Shown here piece by piece: positions 55,266 to 63,437 of a stretch of 64,000 nt of DNA. The DNA lies in NCBI GenBank assembly GCA_963771835.1, contig CAVYVA010000001.1:372001-436000 (forward strand), written 5' to 3'. Numbering within the stretch: position 1 is the stretch's first letter; each line of letters begins with the position of its first letter. Origin of the DNA: CAVQCJ01 sp963771835 (GTDB taxonomy: Bacteria > Actinomycetota > Actinomycetes > Prado026). The notes under the pieces are model-generated. The model ran no database searches and had not been told where the DNA came from. It worked only from the letters and a program-made list of their open reading frames with translations. The translations under genes and the position numbers were made by a program.

Positions 55266-55522
55266 GGGCCGATGCTGTCAGCCGGCCGGACCCCGCTGTG
55301 ATCTTTTTCTGACAGCAAGATCACCGGAAACCCCCGCTGCTCCCATCCCTCCCCGGGTGGGGTACCCCCGTTTCCCACTGGCTTAGTGGGATAGCGGATG
55401 ATCTTGGCCGGGGTTGCCAGCTGGCGGTCGCGGCACCCTGCCGGCGTGTCGCTGGGGCGCACAAGAACCGGCAGTATGTGCGGATCTTGAACTTGCTTCA
55501 CTGCGCAGCGGACACTTCGACT
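55266..55522. other. Intergenic region with hairpins
   Basis: This divergent gap holds TCCCACT-ggctt-AGTGGGA (55373-55391), a perfect 7-bp hairpin, and a short ggggtacccc palindrome just upstream. AT-rich stretches (gatctttttctgacag) near 55300 may belong to the promoter of the leftward cargo gene. No extra gene is seen. Confidence 0.45.
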
Positions 55523-55921
55523 GTGGATGGCAAGCGGTCGTCTCGGGCTAGGCGTTCGCGCGACTTATGCGCGGCCGCAGCGATCTTGGTTGTGGTGGCC
55601 GGTTGCAGCGCGAGCTCCCAGCCTGCACCTACTCCTACTCCCGCAAAGGGCACCGTGGTCGGGACGGTCGGACCCTGCTTCACCTATGCCTTCCCGAAGG
55701 CGTGGCCGGTGCGGGTGCTCGCCTACCAGGGCTCGATGCTCAAAGGATCGGTGACGATCCCGAGTTCGAAGACCGGGTTCTACGAACTGACGCTACCTGC
55801 GGGCACCTACACCCTTCGTGACAAGTCTGGCTCGGCTGCCACAGCCCTCCAGTGGACTATGGGCACTGTGGCCGTGACCCCCGGTGGCCAAGTCAGGCTC
55901 GACTTCAAGCCCAACTGTTGA
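55523..55921 (+). CDS. Cargo lipoprotein
   Basis: With GTG at 55523 the 132-residue product has a basic n-region (KRSSRARRSR), a hydrophobic core and a lipobox (ILVVVAGC), then a Thr/Pro linker (PAPTPTPAKG). The mature domain shows GSVTIPSSKTGFYELTLPAG then TYTLRDKSG, which resembles a small beta-sandwich, and ends CxxFKPNC-like (DFKPNC). A GTG at 55478 is an alternative start. Base composition is less GC-rich than in the host genes. Function is unknown. Confidence 0.6.
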   Translation: MDGKRSSRARRSRDLCAAAAILVVVAGCSASSQPAPTPTPAKGTVVGTVGPCFTYAFPKAWPVRVLAYQGSMLKGSVTIPSSKTGFYELTLPAGTYTLRDKSGSAATALQWTMGTVAVTPGGQVRLDFKPNC

Positions 55922-56036
55922 CGCACCGAAGTGCCGTTCTGTTCGCCTGGCCGGGAGCCCTCGATCCGGCATTCTGCGCGGCGTCGAGAGGTCTCGGTCC
56001 GTCCCGCGTTCCGCTCGGTCGTGAGACTCTCAGGTC

Positions 56037-56675
56037 GTGTCAGCGTCCACGACGATCCCAAGTGCTGAACGCGCCAGCCCAGGTAGGCGTGGCCGCTCGC
56101 GGTGGGTCCGTTCGCTGATCGTCGTGGGCTGCGTCGCTGTCCTGATTGCTGTGATCTTGAACGTTCCGAGCGTGCGCAGCTGGCGTGCGGCGTCGCCCTA
56201 CCGCGCGACGGCCAGCGCCACGCTGAATCAGATCGGATTCCCAGGGATTGCTGGGGCGACGCCGATAGCCAGTGACGAGGTGTGGAACACCTGCGACAAC
56301 CCCACCTGCGCGGTGGCCGTGCAGGCTCTGGCCCTTCCGACGCATCCAACGCTGGGTGAACTTCGGTCCACGGTGGGCGGCTGGATCCAGAACAGCGTGC
56401 GCGTGTCTCGGAGGTTCGACATCCCGTTCGCGGTCATCTGGGAGCCCATCTGCCAGCGCCAGCTCACCCTCGGGCCCGGCGGGCTCGGCTGCATGAGCAG
56501 TGAGAAGCTGCCCGGCACGTCACCCCGGCAGGTCCTATTCATCTCGGCCCGGTTCGCCGACCCCGACGCCATCCGCACAACCGATCTGGGCGCGGGCACA
56601 TTCGAACTCGACCCGACCAGCCGGATCTCAGAACTTTCGGTGGCCGTGATGTCGTACGACATTCAACCGAGGTAA
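56037..56675 (+). CDS. Cargo single-pass membrane protein
   Basis: The 212-residue protein has one membrane segment (VRSLIVVGCVAVLIAVILNV) after a basic N-terminus, then an extracytoplasmic domain with four or five Cys (NTCDNPTCAVAVQAL, EPICQRQLTLGPGGLGCMSS). GTG at 56037 is the start. No family is recognised. It follows the cargo lipoprotein on the same strand and has similar lower GC and codon use. Confidence 0.58.
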   Translation: MSASTTIPSAERASPGRRGRSRWVRSLIVVGCVAVLIAVILNVPSVRSWRAASPYRATASATLNQIGFPGIAGATPIASDEVWNTCDNPTCAVAVQALALPTHPTLGELRSTVGGWIQNSVRVSRRFDIPFAVIWEPICQRQLTLGPGGLGCMSSEKLPGTSPRQVLFISARFADPDAIRTTDLGAGTFELDPTSRISELSVAVMSYDIQPR

Positions 56676-56887
56676 GGCCGACACCCGCGCGCCCAGAAGT
56701 GCCGTTATGTCGCGCGGGTCCCACCCTCGGCTGTCCCATGATCGTCGGGCGCACATTGGGCGCACATCAGAACGGCACGACGGTGGCAAACAGTGGCAGC
56801 CGCGGGCAGCCCGTGGCAACGGACAACCGTTGGCACGTAAGGGAAACCCCCGCCTGACCTGCGCAGACACCCGAACGGGTGAGAGTC
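56676..56887. promoter_or_regulatory. Right-end recombination region of the element
   Basis: The 212 bp before attR hold tandem 11-bp repeats (56747-56768). They also hold several gtggcar motifs and a 10-bp imperfect inverted repeat, gtggcaacgg-acaa-ccgttggcac at 56813-56836, with one mismatch. These are candidate binding sites for integrase and excisionase. No gene is seen. Confidence 0.5.
56747..56768. repeat. Right tandem 11-bp repeats (candidate integrase arm sites)
   Basis: The units gggcgcacatt and gggcgcacatc are adjacent and in the same orientation as the pair at 48370-48391 near attL. Their presence at both ends and nowhere else noticed in the window supports a role in integrase binding. 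Confidence 0.65.
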
Positions 56888-56931
56888 CGAGCGCTACCTG
56901 CGCCGCCGCACCGACGAGCGGCCCTGACCCG
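56888..56931 (+). repeat. attR, 44-bp direct repeat
   Basis: This is an exact copy of 48278-48321. Here it encodes only a stranded fragment of the PAC2 C-terminus without its gene. It is followed by the terminator hairpin and the mshC 3' end. Confidence 0.93.
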
Positions 56932-56932
56932 A

Positions 56933-56948
56933 GACCCCGCCGGGGGTC
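56933..56948. terminator. Hairpin overlapping the mshC stop
   Basis: The sequence gacccc-gccg-ggggtc forms a 6-bp perfect stem with a 4-base loop. Before integration it would have lain between the convergent PAC2 and mshC genes and could have ended both transcripts. It now serves only mshC. Confidence 0.5.
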
Positions 56949-58182
56949 ACAGGGCGATGCCGAGCAGGGCATCGACGGTGGCGCGGACCAGGGCGGGGGC
57001 CTCGGGGTCGGCACCGCCGCGCAGCCGCTGCTCCTCGGCCCAACGGTCGACGGCCGCGAGCGCCTTCGGGGCGTCCAGGTCGTCGGACAGCGCCGCCCGG
57101 ACCCCGGCCAGCACTGCCTCGGCCGCCGGACCGGTGGGGGCGGCGACGGCTTCCCGCCAGCGGGCGAGCCGGGCGACGGCCGTCTCCAGGTCGGCGGGCG
57201 TCCACTCCCAGTCCGGGCGGTAGTGGTGGCCGAGCAGGGCCAGCCGGATCGCCATCGGGTCGACGCCGGTCTCGCGCAGCCGCGAGACGAAGACCAGGTT
57301 GCCACGGGACTTGGACATCTTCTCGCCGTCCAGCCCGACCATCCCGGCGTGCACGTACGCCCGCGCGTACGGCCACCGCCCGGTCAGGACGTGCGCCTCG
57401 GAGGCGCCCATCTCGTGGTGCGGGAAGGCCAGGTCCCGGCCGCCGCCCTGGACGTCGAAGGACATGCCCAGCTGGTCCAGCGCGATCGCCGTGCACTCGA
57501 TGTGCCAGCCCGGCCGGCCGGGCCCCAGCGGGGAGTCCCAGGCCGGCTCGCCGGGACGGGCGCCCTGCCAGAGCAGGCAGTCGAGCGGGTCCTTCTTCCC
57601 CGGCCGGGCGGGGTCGCCGCCTCGCTCGGCGAACAGCTCGAGCATCTGGGCGCGGTCCAGCCGGGAGACCGAGCCGAAGCGCTCGTCCGAGCCGACCGAG
57701 AAGTACAGGTCGCCGTCCACCTCGTACGCCTGCCCGGAGTCGCGCAGCCGCTGGATCGCCGTCACGATGAGCGGGATCGACTCGACCGCCCCGACGTACG
57801 CCCGCGGCGGCAGGATCCGCAGCGCGGCCATGTCCTCGCGGAACAGCTGTGTCTCCTGTCGGGCCAGCTCGGCCCAGTCCACCCCGGTCGCCGCGGCCCG
57901 CTCGAGCAGCGGGTCGTCGACGTCGGTGACGTTCTGGACGTAGTCCACCTCGTGGCCGTTGTCGCGCAGTACCCGGCCGACCAGGTCGAAGGTCAGGTAC
58001 GTCGCCGCATGGCCCAGATGGGTGGCGTCGTAGGGGGTGATGCCGCACACGTACATGCGGGCGACCGGACCGGGGGCCACGGGGCGCACCTCTCCGGCGG
58101 CGGTGTCGTGGATCCGCAGCGGGACACCCCGGCCGGGGAGCGAAGGGACGTCGTCACCTCCGGGCAGGGTCCACGCTTCCAC
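56947..58182 (-). CDS. mshC: Mycothiol ligase MshC (L-cysteine:GlcN-Ins ligase)
   Basis: The 411-residue enzyme joins cysteine to glucosaminyl-inositol in mycothiol synthesis. It resembles cysteinyl-tRNA synthetase: zinc-binding MYVCGITPYDATHLGHAATY with the HxGH motif, GRPGWHIECTAIALDQLGMS, FPHHEMGASEAH and the KMSKS loop. The GARPGEPAWDSPLGPGRP stretch is typical of MshC and separates it from CysS. GTG at 58182 (VEAWTLPGG) gives the family length. Confidence 0.94.
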   Translation of the reverse strand: MEAWTLPGGDDVPSLPGRGVPLRIHDTAAGEVRPVAPGPVARMYVCGITPYDATHLGHAATYLTFDLVGRVLRDNGHEVDYVQNVTDVDDPLLERAAATGVDWAELARQETQLFREDMAALRILPPRAYVGAVESIPLIVTAIQRLRDSGQAYEVDGDLYFSVGSDERFGSVSRLDRAQMLELFAERGGDPARPGKKDPLDCLLWQGARPGEPAWDSPLGPGRPGWHIECTAIALDQLGMSFDVQGGGRDLAFPHHEMGASEAHVLTGRWPYARAYVHAGMVGLDGEKMSKSRGNLVFVSRLRETGVDPMAIRLALLGHHYRPDWEWTPADLETAVARLARWREAVAAPTGPAAEAVLAGVRAALSDDLDAPKALAAVDRWAEEQRLRGGADPEAPALVRATVDALLGIAL

Positions 58183-58224
58183 GCAGCGAAGAATACGGGG
58201 CACCGGCGGTCCGCCGGGCCGAGG

Positions 58225-58956
58225 CTAGAAGGGCGGCCACGGGATCGCCGGCCAGTCGCCGGACGGCTGGGGATGCCGCCCGGTCCGCAGCAGGCGGTCC
58301 ACCCGACGGCCGGTGGCCCGGACCTCGGAGACGGTCAGCAGCTCCCGGAGCCGGTCGCCGAGGTCGTCCTGCAGCTCCCCGGACAGCGTCTCGAGCACGC
58401 CCGTCGCGTCCTCCGTGAGCGGGTCGCCGCGCCACTGCCACAGCAGCGTGCGCAGCTTGCCCGGCACGGCGAAGCAGACGCCGTGGTCGACGCCGAACAC
58501 CCGGCCGTCGTCCGTGGGCAGCAGGTGGCCGCCCTTGCGGTCGGCGTTGTTGAGCACGACGTCGAGGATGGCCATCCGGCGCAGGTCCGGGTGGTCGCTG
58601 CGGGCGAGCCAGGCGAGGTCTACCTCTTCGTCGACGTCGATCCACAGCTGGCACATGCCTGGGCCGAACGGCCCGTCGCGCATCACCGTCGGCGGCACGA
58701 TGTCCCAGCCGGTCGCGGCCGAGACCAGGTAGGCGGCGACCTCGCGCGCGGCCAGCGTGCCGTCCGGGAAGTCCCACAACGGTCGCTCCCCCGCGATCGG
58801 CTTGTACACGCAGGTGCGCGTGACGCCGTCCTGGGACACCTCGCAGTAGAGCGTCGCGTTGGACGCGTCCACCAGCCGGCCCACGACCTCGAGCTCGCCG
58901 CTCGCGAGCAGCGTCAGAGCCTGGTCGGTCGGCAGCCGACCGGTCACCCCGGTCAC
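58225..58956 (-). CDS. SCO1664-family protein (phosphatidylinositol-kinase-like fold)
   Basis: The 243-residue protein has CVYKPIAGERPLWDFPDGTL, REVAAYLVSAATGWDIVPPT, MAILDVVLNNADRKGGHLL and FGVDHGVCFAVPGKLRTLLW. These match the kinase-fold family always found between mshC and DUF3090 in actinobacteria. The NADRKGGH and VDHG segments look like catalytic and metal loops. The true substrate is not established here. GTG at 58956 overlaps the DUF3090 stop. Confidence 0.88.
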   Translation of the reverse strand: MTGVTGRLPTDQALTLLASGELEVVGRLVDASNATLYCEVSQDGVTRTCVYKPIAGERPLWDFPDGTLAAREVAAYLVSAATGWDIVPPTVMRDGPFGPGMCQLWIDVDEEVDLAWLARSDHPDLRRMAILDVVLNNADRKGGHLLPTDDGRVFGVDHGVCFAVPGKLRTLLWQWRGDPLTEDATGVLETLSGELQDDLGDRLRELLTVSEVRATGRRVDRLLRTGRHPQPSGDWPAIPWPPF

Positions 58957-59603
58957 TGCCGTCGGTAGCCGTTCTGCCGGGGACAGATGTGCCCGGACGG
59001 GTCGAGCGGCAGGCCGCAGAACGGGCACGGCGGGCGGCCCGCCCCGACCACGGCGGCGGCCCGCTGCGCGAACGCGCGGGCGACGGAGGGGCTCAGCCGG
59101 ACCCGCAGCACGTCGCCCGCCTCGGTCCCGACGTGCTCGGGGCCGAGCGGGTCGGACGCGTCGTCCGCTCCCGCGCCCGGTTCGTCGAGGCCGTCCCGAG
59201 CATCGTCGCGAGCATCGTCGAGGTCATCGGCATCGTCGTCGTCCTCGGCGAGCGCGAGCTGGTGCGCCTCGATCACCAGCACGCCGGCATCGCCGTCCCA
59301 GACCAGCGCGAGCGTGCCCACCCGGAAGTCCTCGAGGATCGGCTGGTCCAGCGGCGCCCGGTCCTGCAGCGCGGTCGGTGCGACCGCGGGAGCGCCGGCG
59401 CCGCCGGTGCGCCGCAGCACCTCGTCGAGCACCTCGTCGACCCGCTCCGCGAGTGCCGCGACCTGCTGCTTCTCCAGCGCGACGCTGGTCACCCGGCCGC
59501 CACCGGTGGCCTGGAGGTAGAACGTCCGCTGGCCGGGCTCGCCGACGGTCCCGGCGACGAAGCGGTCGGGTGGGTCGTACTCGAAGACCTGTGGCACGGT
59601 CAC
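58953..59603 (-). CDS. DUF3090 family protein
   Basis: The 216-residue protein starts VTVPQVFEYDPPDRFVAGTV and contains GQRTFYLQATGGGRVTSVAL, EKQQVAALAERVDEVL and FRVGTLALVWDGDAGVLVIE. An acidic linker then leads to a zinc ribbon, CPFCGLPLDPSGHICPRQNG. Function is unknown, but the gene is conserved beside mshC and the SCO1664-like gene. GTG at 59603 is the start. Confidence 0.9.
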   Translation of the reverse strand: MTVPQVFEYDPPDRFVAGTVGEPGQRTFYLQATGGGRVTSVALEKQQVAALAERVDEVLDEVLRRTGGAGAPAVAPTALQDRAPLDQPILEDFRVGTLALVWDGDAGVLVIEAHQLALAEDDDDADDLDDARDDARDGLDEPGAGADDASDPLGPEHVGTEAGDVLRVRLSPSVARAFAQRAAAVVGAGRPPCPFCGLPLDPSGHICPRQNGYRRQ

Positions 59604-59619
59604 GACCCTAAATGAAGCG

Positions 59620-60384
59620 TCAGGGACCGGCCCCTCCACCCACGACTGCGTCCCCGGTCCCGGCGGTCTTCCGGCCTCGTCCGCGCGGCGGCGGGAGCAG
59701 CGCGTCGACGCCACCGCCGGTGTCGTTCATCCGCACCACGAACGGTCTCAGCTCGGTGTACCGGACCACAGACACCGAGCACGGGTCCACCTGGATCCGC
59801 TGGAACTGGTCCAGGTGCAGGCCCAGGGCGTCGGCCAGCACCGCCTTGATCACGTCGCCGTGGCTGACCGCCACCCAGGTGGCTCCCGGGCCGAGCCGCC
59901 CGTTCCACTCGCGCACGGCGTCCACGGCCCGCTGCTGCATCCCGCGCATCGACTCGCCGCCGTCGCCGGGGAACGTCACCGAGCTGGGGTGCGTCTGCAC
60001 CGAGCGCCACAACGGCTCCTTGGCCAGGTCCTTGAGAGTCCCGCCGGTCCAGTCGCCGTACCGGACCTCGCCGAACCGGTCGTCGACGTGCTCGGGGGTC
60101 GCGTCCCGGACGGCCAACAGAGCGGCGGCGGTCTGCCGGCAGCGTTCGAGCGGGCTGGTCACGACGGCCGCGAACGGCACCGGCGCCAGCCGCTCGGCGA
60201 GCGACTTCGCCTGCGCCAGGCCCTGCGCGTCGAGGTCGACGCCCGGGGTCCAGCCGGCGAGCGTCCCGGACACGTTCGCGGCGGTCCGACCGTGCCGGAC
60301 CAGCACGAGCGTGCTGACCGGGGCCGGCCGGTGGCGCGTGGACCGGCGAGGGCTGGGCCGCGCGGCCCGGGGTTCGGAGGTCAC
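59620..60384 (-). CDS. Histidine phosphatase family protein (MSMEG_4193 type)
   Basis: The 254-residue protein has the phosphohistidine motif LVLVRHGRTAANVSGTLAGW, the second Arg in SPLERCRQTAAALL, and the second His in WVAVSHGDVIKAVLADAL. The GDGGESMRGMQQRAVDAV segment completes the phosphoglycerate-mutase-like core. It begins the four-gene block with DUF3090, the SCO1664-like gene and mshC, and is divergent from corA. Confidence 0.9.
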   Translation of the reverse strand: MTSEPRAARPSPRRSTRHRPAPVSTLVLVRHGRTAANVSGTLAGWTPGVDLDAQGLAQAKSLAERLAPVPFAAVVTSPLERCRQTAAALLAVRDATPEHVDDRFGEVRYGDWTGGTLKDLAKEPLWRSVQTHPSSVTFPGDGGESMRGMQQRAVDAVREWNGRLGPGATWVAVSHGDVIKAVLADALGLHLDQFQRIQVDPCSVSVVRYTELRPFVVRMNDTGGGVDALLPPPRGRGRKTAGTGDAVVGGGAGP

Positions 60385-60455
60385 GGCTGAAACCTACGGC
60401 CCGGCCGGGCGCCGAGGAGGCACCCTGGCCGCCCGGAAACGGCCACAATGGCCGG

Positions 60456-61430
60456 GTGATCGTCGACTGCGCGCTGTACAGGTCCGGGGTCCGGGTCGAG
60501 GAGACCCGCAACCTGGTCAAGATCGCGTCGTCGGCCCGGCGCGACGAGGACTCGTTCGTCTGGATGGGCCTGTACGAGCCGACCGAGAACGACCTCGAGG
60601 GCGTGGCCCGGCTGTTCGACCTGCACCCGCTCGCCGTCCAGGACGCGGTCCGCGCCCACCAGCGGCCCAAGATCGACGTGTACGGCGACTCCCTGTTCGT
60701 GGTCCTGCGCACGCTCACGTACCTGGACCAGACCTCGGACGTGGAGACCGGCGAGATCTCCATGTTCGTCGGGCGGGACATGGCCATCACCGTCCGGCAC
60801 GGCGAAGGTTCCGAGCTCGCCTCGGTGCGGCACCGGATGGAGGAGCACCCGGAGGTGCTCAAGCACGGGCCGGCGGCGGTCCTGTACGCCGTGAGCGACG
60901 CCGTCGTCGACACGTACAGCGAGGTCGCCAACGAGCTGCAGACGGACGTGGACGAGCTCGAGCGCAGCGTGTTCAGCCCGGGCCGCACGGACGACTTCGA
61001 GCGTGTCTACAAGCTCAAGCGGGAGCTGCAGGAGTTCCGCAGCGCCGTCGTGCCGCTGGTGGAGCCGTTGACGTCTCTGGCGGAGACGGGGGTCGTCGCG
61101 ATCCCGGTCGAGGCCCGCCCGTTCTTCCGCGACGTGCTGGACCACGTGCTGCGGGTGCAGGAGCAGGTCGAGTCCCTGGAGGTGCTGCTGTCGGGGATCC
61201 TGCAGGCGCACGTGGCGCAGGTGGGCCTCCGGCAGAACGAGGACATGCGCAAGATCTCGGCCTGGGTGGCGATCTTGGCGGTCCCGACGATGATCGCCGG
61301 CATCTACGGGATGAACTTCACCAACATGCCCGAGCTGCACTGGAAGTACGGGTACCCGTTGGCCCTGGGCCTGATGGCGGTCGTCTGCGGCACCCTCTAC
61401 CGAGCCTTCAAGCGCAGCGGCTGGCTCTGA
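60456..61430 (+). CDS. corA: CorA family magnesium/cobalt transporter
   Basis: The 324-residue channel has a large cytoplasmic domain (FDLHPLAVQDAVRAHQRPKI, LFVVLRTLTYLDQ) and a long helix leading to two C-terminal membrane segments. The signature YGMNF (IAGIYGMNFTNMPELHWKYG) lies between them. GTG at 60456 is the start. It ends 17 bases before a perfect 23-bp hairpin. Confidence 0.93.
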   Translation: MIVDCALYRSGVRVEETRNLVKIASSARRDEDSFVWMGLYEPTENDLEGVARLFDLHPLAVQDAVRAHQRPKIDVYGDSLFVVLRTLTYLDQTSDVETGEISMFVGRDMAITVRHGEGSELASVRHRMEEHPEVLKHGPAAVLYAVSDAVVDTYSEVANELQTDVDELERSVFSPGRTDDFERVYKLKRELQEFRSAVVPLVEPLTSLAETGVVAIPVEARPFFRDVLDHVLRVQEQVESLEVLLSGILQAHVAQVGLRQNEDMRKISAWVAILAVPTMIAGIYGMNFTNMPELHWKYGYPLALGLMAVVCGTLYRAFKRSGWL

Positions 61431-61447
61431 ACCTCGCGAGCCCCCCA

Positions 61448-61499
61448 GGTCGTTGCATACGGATTGGGGGCTATCACCCCCAATCCGTATGCAACGACC
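61448..61499. terminator. Perfect 23-bp stem hairpin between corA and uppP
   Basis: The left arm at 61448-61470 (ending gcatacggattggggg) is complemented without mismatch by 61477-61499, with a 6-base loop ctatca. It fills the gap between convergent corA and uppP, so it probably ends both transcripts. Its length, perfection and lower GC than typical local hairpins also fit a dispersed palindromic repeat. Confidence 0.75.
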
Positions 61500-61503
61500 G
61501 GGG

Positions 61504-62325
61504 TCAGCGGGCGGCGAGGACGCCGGTGGCCAGCAGCACCACGAGCAGCAGGCCGATGCTCAGGCGGTAGATCACGAACGGCAGGAAGTTGTGCGTGGCG
61601 ACGTACCGCAGCAGCCAGGCGATGACGGCGTACCCCACGACACCGGCGATCACCGTCGCGACGATGGTCGGACCCCAGGCGGCGCCGTTGTCCTTGCCGA
61701 TGTCGAGCAGCTCGAACAGCCCGGACGCGAGCACGGCGGGGATGGACAGCAGGAACGAGTATCGGGTGGCCGCCTCGCGCGTGTAGCCCAGGAACAGACC
61801 GGCCGAGATGGTGGCGCCCGACCGGGACACCCCGGGGATCAGCGCCGTCGCCTGGGCCAGGCCGTAGATCATGCCGTCGCGGACGTCGAGGCGGCGCAGC
61901 TCCTTCTCCCGCCGGCCGACGCGGTCGGCCACCCACAAGATGATCGCCACCCCGATCATGGCCGCCGCGATGATGCGCAGGTCTCTGGCCTGGTCCTTGA
62001 TCTGGTGCCGGAACGCGAAGCCCAGCACCGCCACCGGGATGGTGCCCAGGATCACGTACCAGCCCATCCGGGCGTCGTGGTTCCCGCGGTACTCGGGCTG
62101 GAACAGTGACCGCACCCAGGCCACGACGATGGTCGCGATGTCGTGGCGGAAGTAGGTCAGCACCGCGGCGGTGGTGCCCAGCTGGGTGACTGCGGTGAAG
62201 GCGGCGCCCGGGTCGGACCAGCCGAAGAACGCGGAGACGATCCGGACATGGGCCGTAGACGAGATCGGCAGGAACTCCGTGAGCCCCTGCACGATCCCGA
62301 GCACGATCGCCTCGAACCAGCTCAC
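61504..62325 (-). CDS. uppP: Undecaprenyl-diphosphatase UppP (BacA)
   Basis: The 273-residue membrane enzyme recycles undecaprenyl diphosphate for cell-wall synthesis. Signature segments are IVQGLTEFLPISSTAHVRIV and the PGxSRSG motif in ATALIPGVSRSGATISAGLF, with Glu17-type and Arg catalytic residues visible. About eight helices are predicted. ATG at 62325 overlaps the stop of the upstream oxidoreductase. Confidence 0.95.
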   Translation of the reverse strand: MSWFEAIVLGIVQGLTEFLPISSTAHVRIVSAFFGWSDPGAAFTAVTQLGTTAAVLTYFRHDIATIVVAWVRSLFQPEYRGNHDARMGWYVILGTIPVAVLGFAFRHQIKDQARDLRIIAAAMIGVAIILWVADRVGRREKELRRLDVRDGMIYGLAQATALIPGVSRSGATISAGLFLGYTREAATRYSFLLSIPAVLASGLFELLDIGKDNGAAWGPTIVATVIAGVVGYAVIAWLLRYVATHNFLPFVIYRLSIGLLLVVLLATGVLAAR

Positions 62326-63371
62326 GCAAGCACTCCCGCCCTGTCCGCCGCCTCGATCATTGTGCGGAGCGTCAGTATGCGTTCGGTCAACGTCGGCGCG
62401 TAGGTCGCCACCGACAGCGTCGTGACGCCGGCGTCACGGTAGGCCTGGATGCCGTCGGCGATGCGCCCGACCGGACCTATCAGCGAGGTCTGGTCGACGA
62501 ACGCGAACGGCACCGCGGCGCCCGCCGCGGCGTAGTCCCGGGCCAGGTAGCGCTCCTGGACCAGGGCCGCCTCGTCGCCGTACCCCATCCGGACGGCCAG
62601 CTGGTTGTAGAAGTTCTGCTCGCGGCTGCCCATGCCGCCGACGTACAGCGAGGCGTACCCGCGCAACGGCTCGGCGCACGCCTCGAGGTCGTCGCCGACC
62701 ACGACCGGCACCGTCGGGACGACGTCGAAGCCGCTGAGGTCCTTGCCCACCTTGGTCCGGCCGGTGGCCACGTGGCTGAGCCACTCCCCCGCGTGCTGCG
62801 GGCTCAGGAAGATGGCCAGCCAGCCGTCGGCGATCTCGCCGGCCAGCTCCAGGTTCTTCGGGCCGACGGCGGCCAGGTAGAGCGGGATCTCCTCCCGGAC
62901 CGGGTGCACGGTCAGCCGCAGCGCCCGTCCCGGACCGTCCGGCAGCGGCAGCGTGAAGAACTCCCCGTCGGCCTTCACGACCTCGCGGCGCAGTGCCTTG
63001 CGCACGATGCCCACGTACTCGCGGGTGCGGGCCAGCGGCTTGTCGAACCGCACGCCGTGCCAGCCCTCGGACACCTGCGGCCCGGAGACCCCCAGGCCGA
63101 GCCGGAACCGGCCGCCGGACAGCGTGTCCAGCGTGGCGGCCGTCATCGCGGTCAGGGCCGGTGTCCGGCCGGGGATCTGGAAGACCGCGGAGCCGACGTC
63201 GATCCGCTCGGTCTGGGCGGCGATCCAGGCCAGGACGGTCGCGGCGTCCGAGCCGTACGCCTCGGCGGCCCAGACCACGGAGTACCCCAGCCGGTCGGCC
63301 TCCTGCGCGAGGGCGAGGTTCTCGGCGTCGTTCCCGGCGCCCCAGTACCCCAGGTTGAGCCCCAGCTGCAT
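62322..63371 (-). CDS. LLM-class (F420-dependent) oxidoreductase
   Basis: The 349-residue TIM-barrel protein starts MQLGLNLGYWGAGNDAENLA and has DRLGYSVVWAAEAYGSDAAT, IGSAVFQIPGRTPA-like and TLDTLSGGRFRLGLGVSGPQ segments of the luciferase-like F420 family. EIADGWLAIFLSP is also typical. The substrate is unknown. The stop overlaps the uppP start by four bases (ATGA). Confidence 0.88.
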   Translation of the reverse strand: MQLGLNLGYWGAGNDAENLALAQEADRLGYSVVWAAEAYGSDAATVLAWIAAQTERIDVGSAVFQIPGRTPALTAMTAATLDTLSGGRFRLGLGVSGPQVSEGWHGVRFDKPLARTREYVGIVRKALRREVVKADGEFFTLPLPDGPGRALRLTVHPVREEIPLYLAAVGPKNLELAGEIADGWLAIFLSPQHAGEWLSHVATGRTKVGKDLSGFDVVPTVPVVVGDDLEACAEPLRGYASLYVGGMGSREQNFYNQLAVRMGYGDEAALVQERYLARDYAAAGAAVPFAFVDQTSLIGPVGRIADGIQAYRDAGVTTLSVATYAPTLTERILTLRTMIEAADRAGVLA

Positions 63372-63437
63372 GGTGCGACGCCCTCCCGTCCGTGTCGGGG
63401 GACTCTACCGGCCGGGGGCTCGGTAGCCTGCGAACCC

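Larger units (their letters stand above)
48278..56931. mobile_element. 8.6-kb integrative element in the 3' end of the PAC2 gene
   Basis: Perfect 44-bp direct repeats at 48278-48321 and 56888-56931 bound a block of about 8,610 bp. The block carries a tyrosine integrase at the left end, xis-like genes, replication-like and RecT-like genes, and small cargo genes at the right. The left repeat completes the PAC2 gene; the right repeat is a stranded copy of its last 13 codons followed by the host terminator and mshC. Removing the block restores the convergent PAC2-mshC arrangement seen in other actinobacteria. No terminase, portal, capsid, relaxase or FtsK/Tra gene is visible. It is a phage satellite, stripped prophage or reduced integrative plasmid. 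Confidence 0.92.

Noticed and set aside
56947..58182. Cysteinyl-tRNA synthetase
   Set aside because: The length of about 411 residues, the GEPAWDSPLGPGRP stretch and the SCO1664/DUF3090 neighbours identify MshC.
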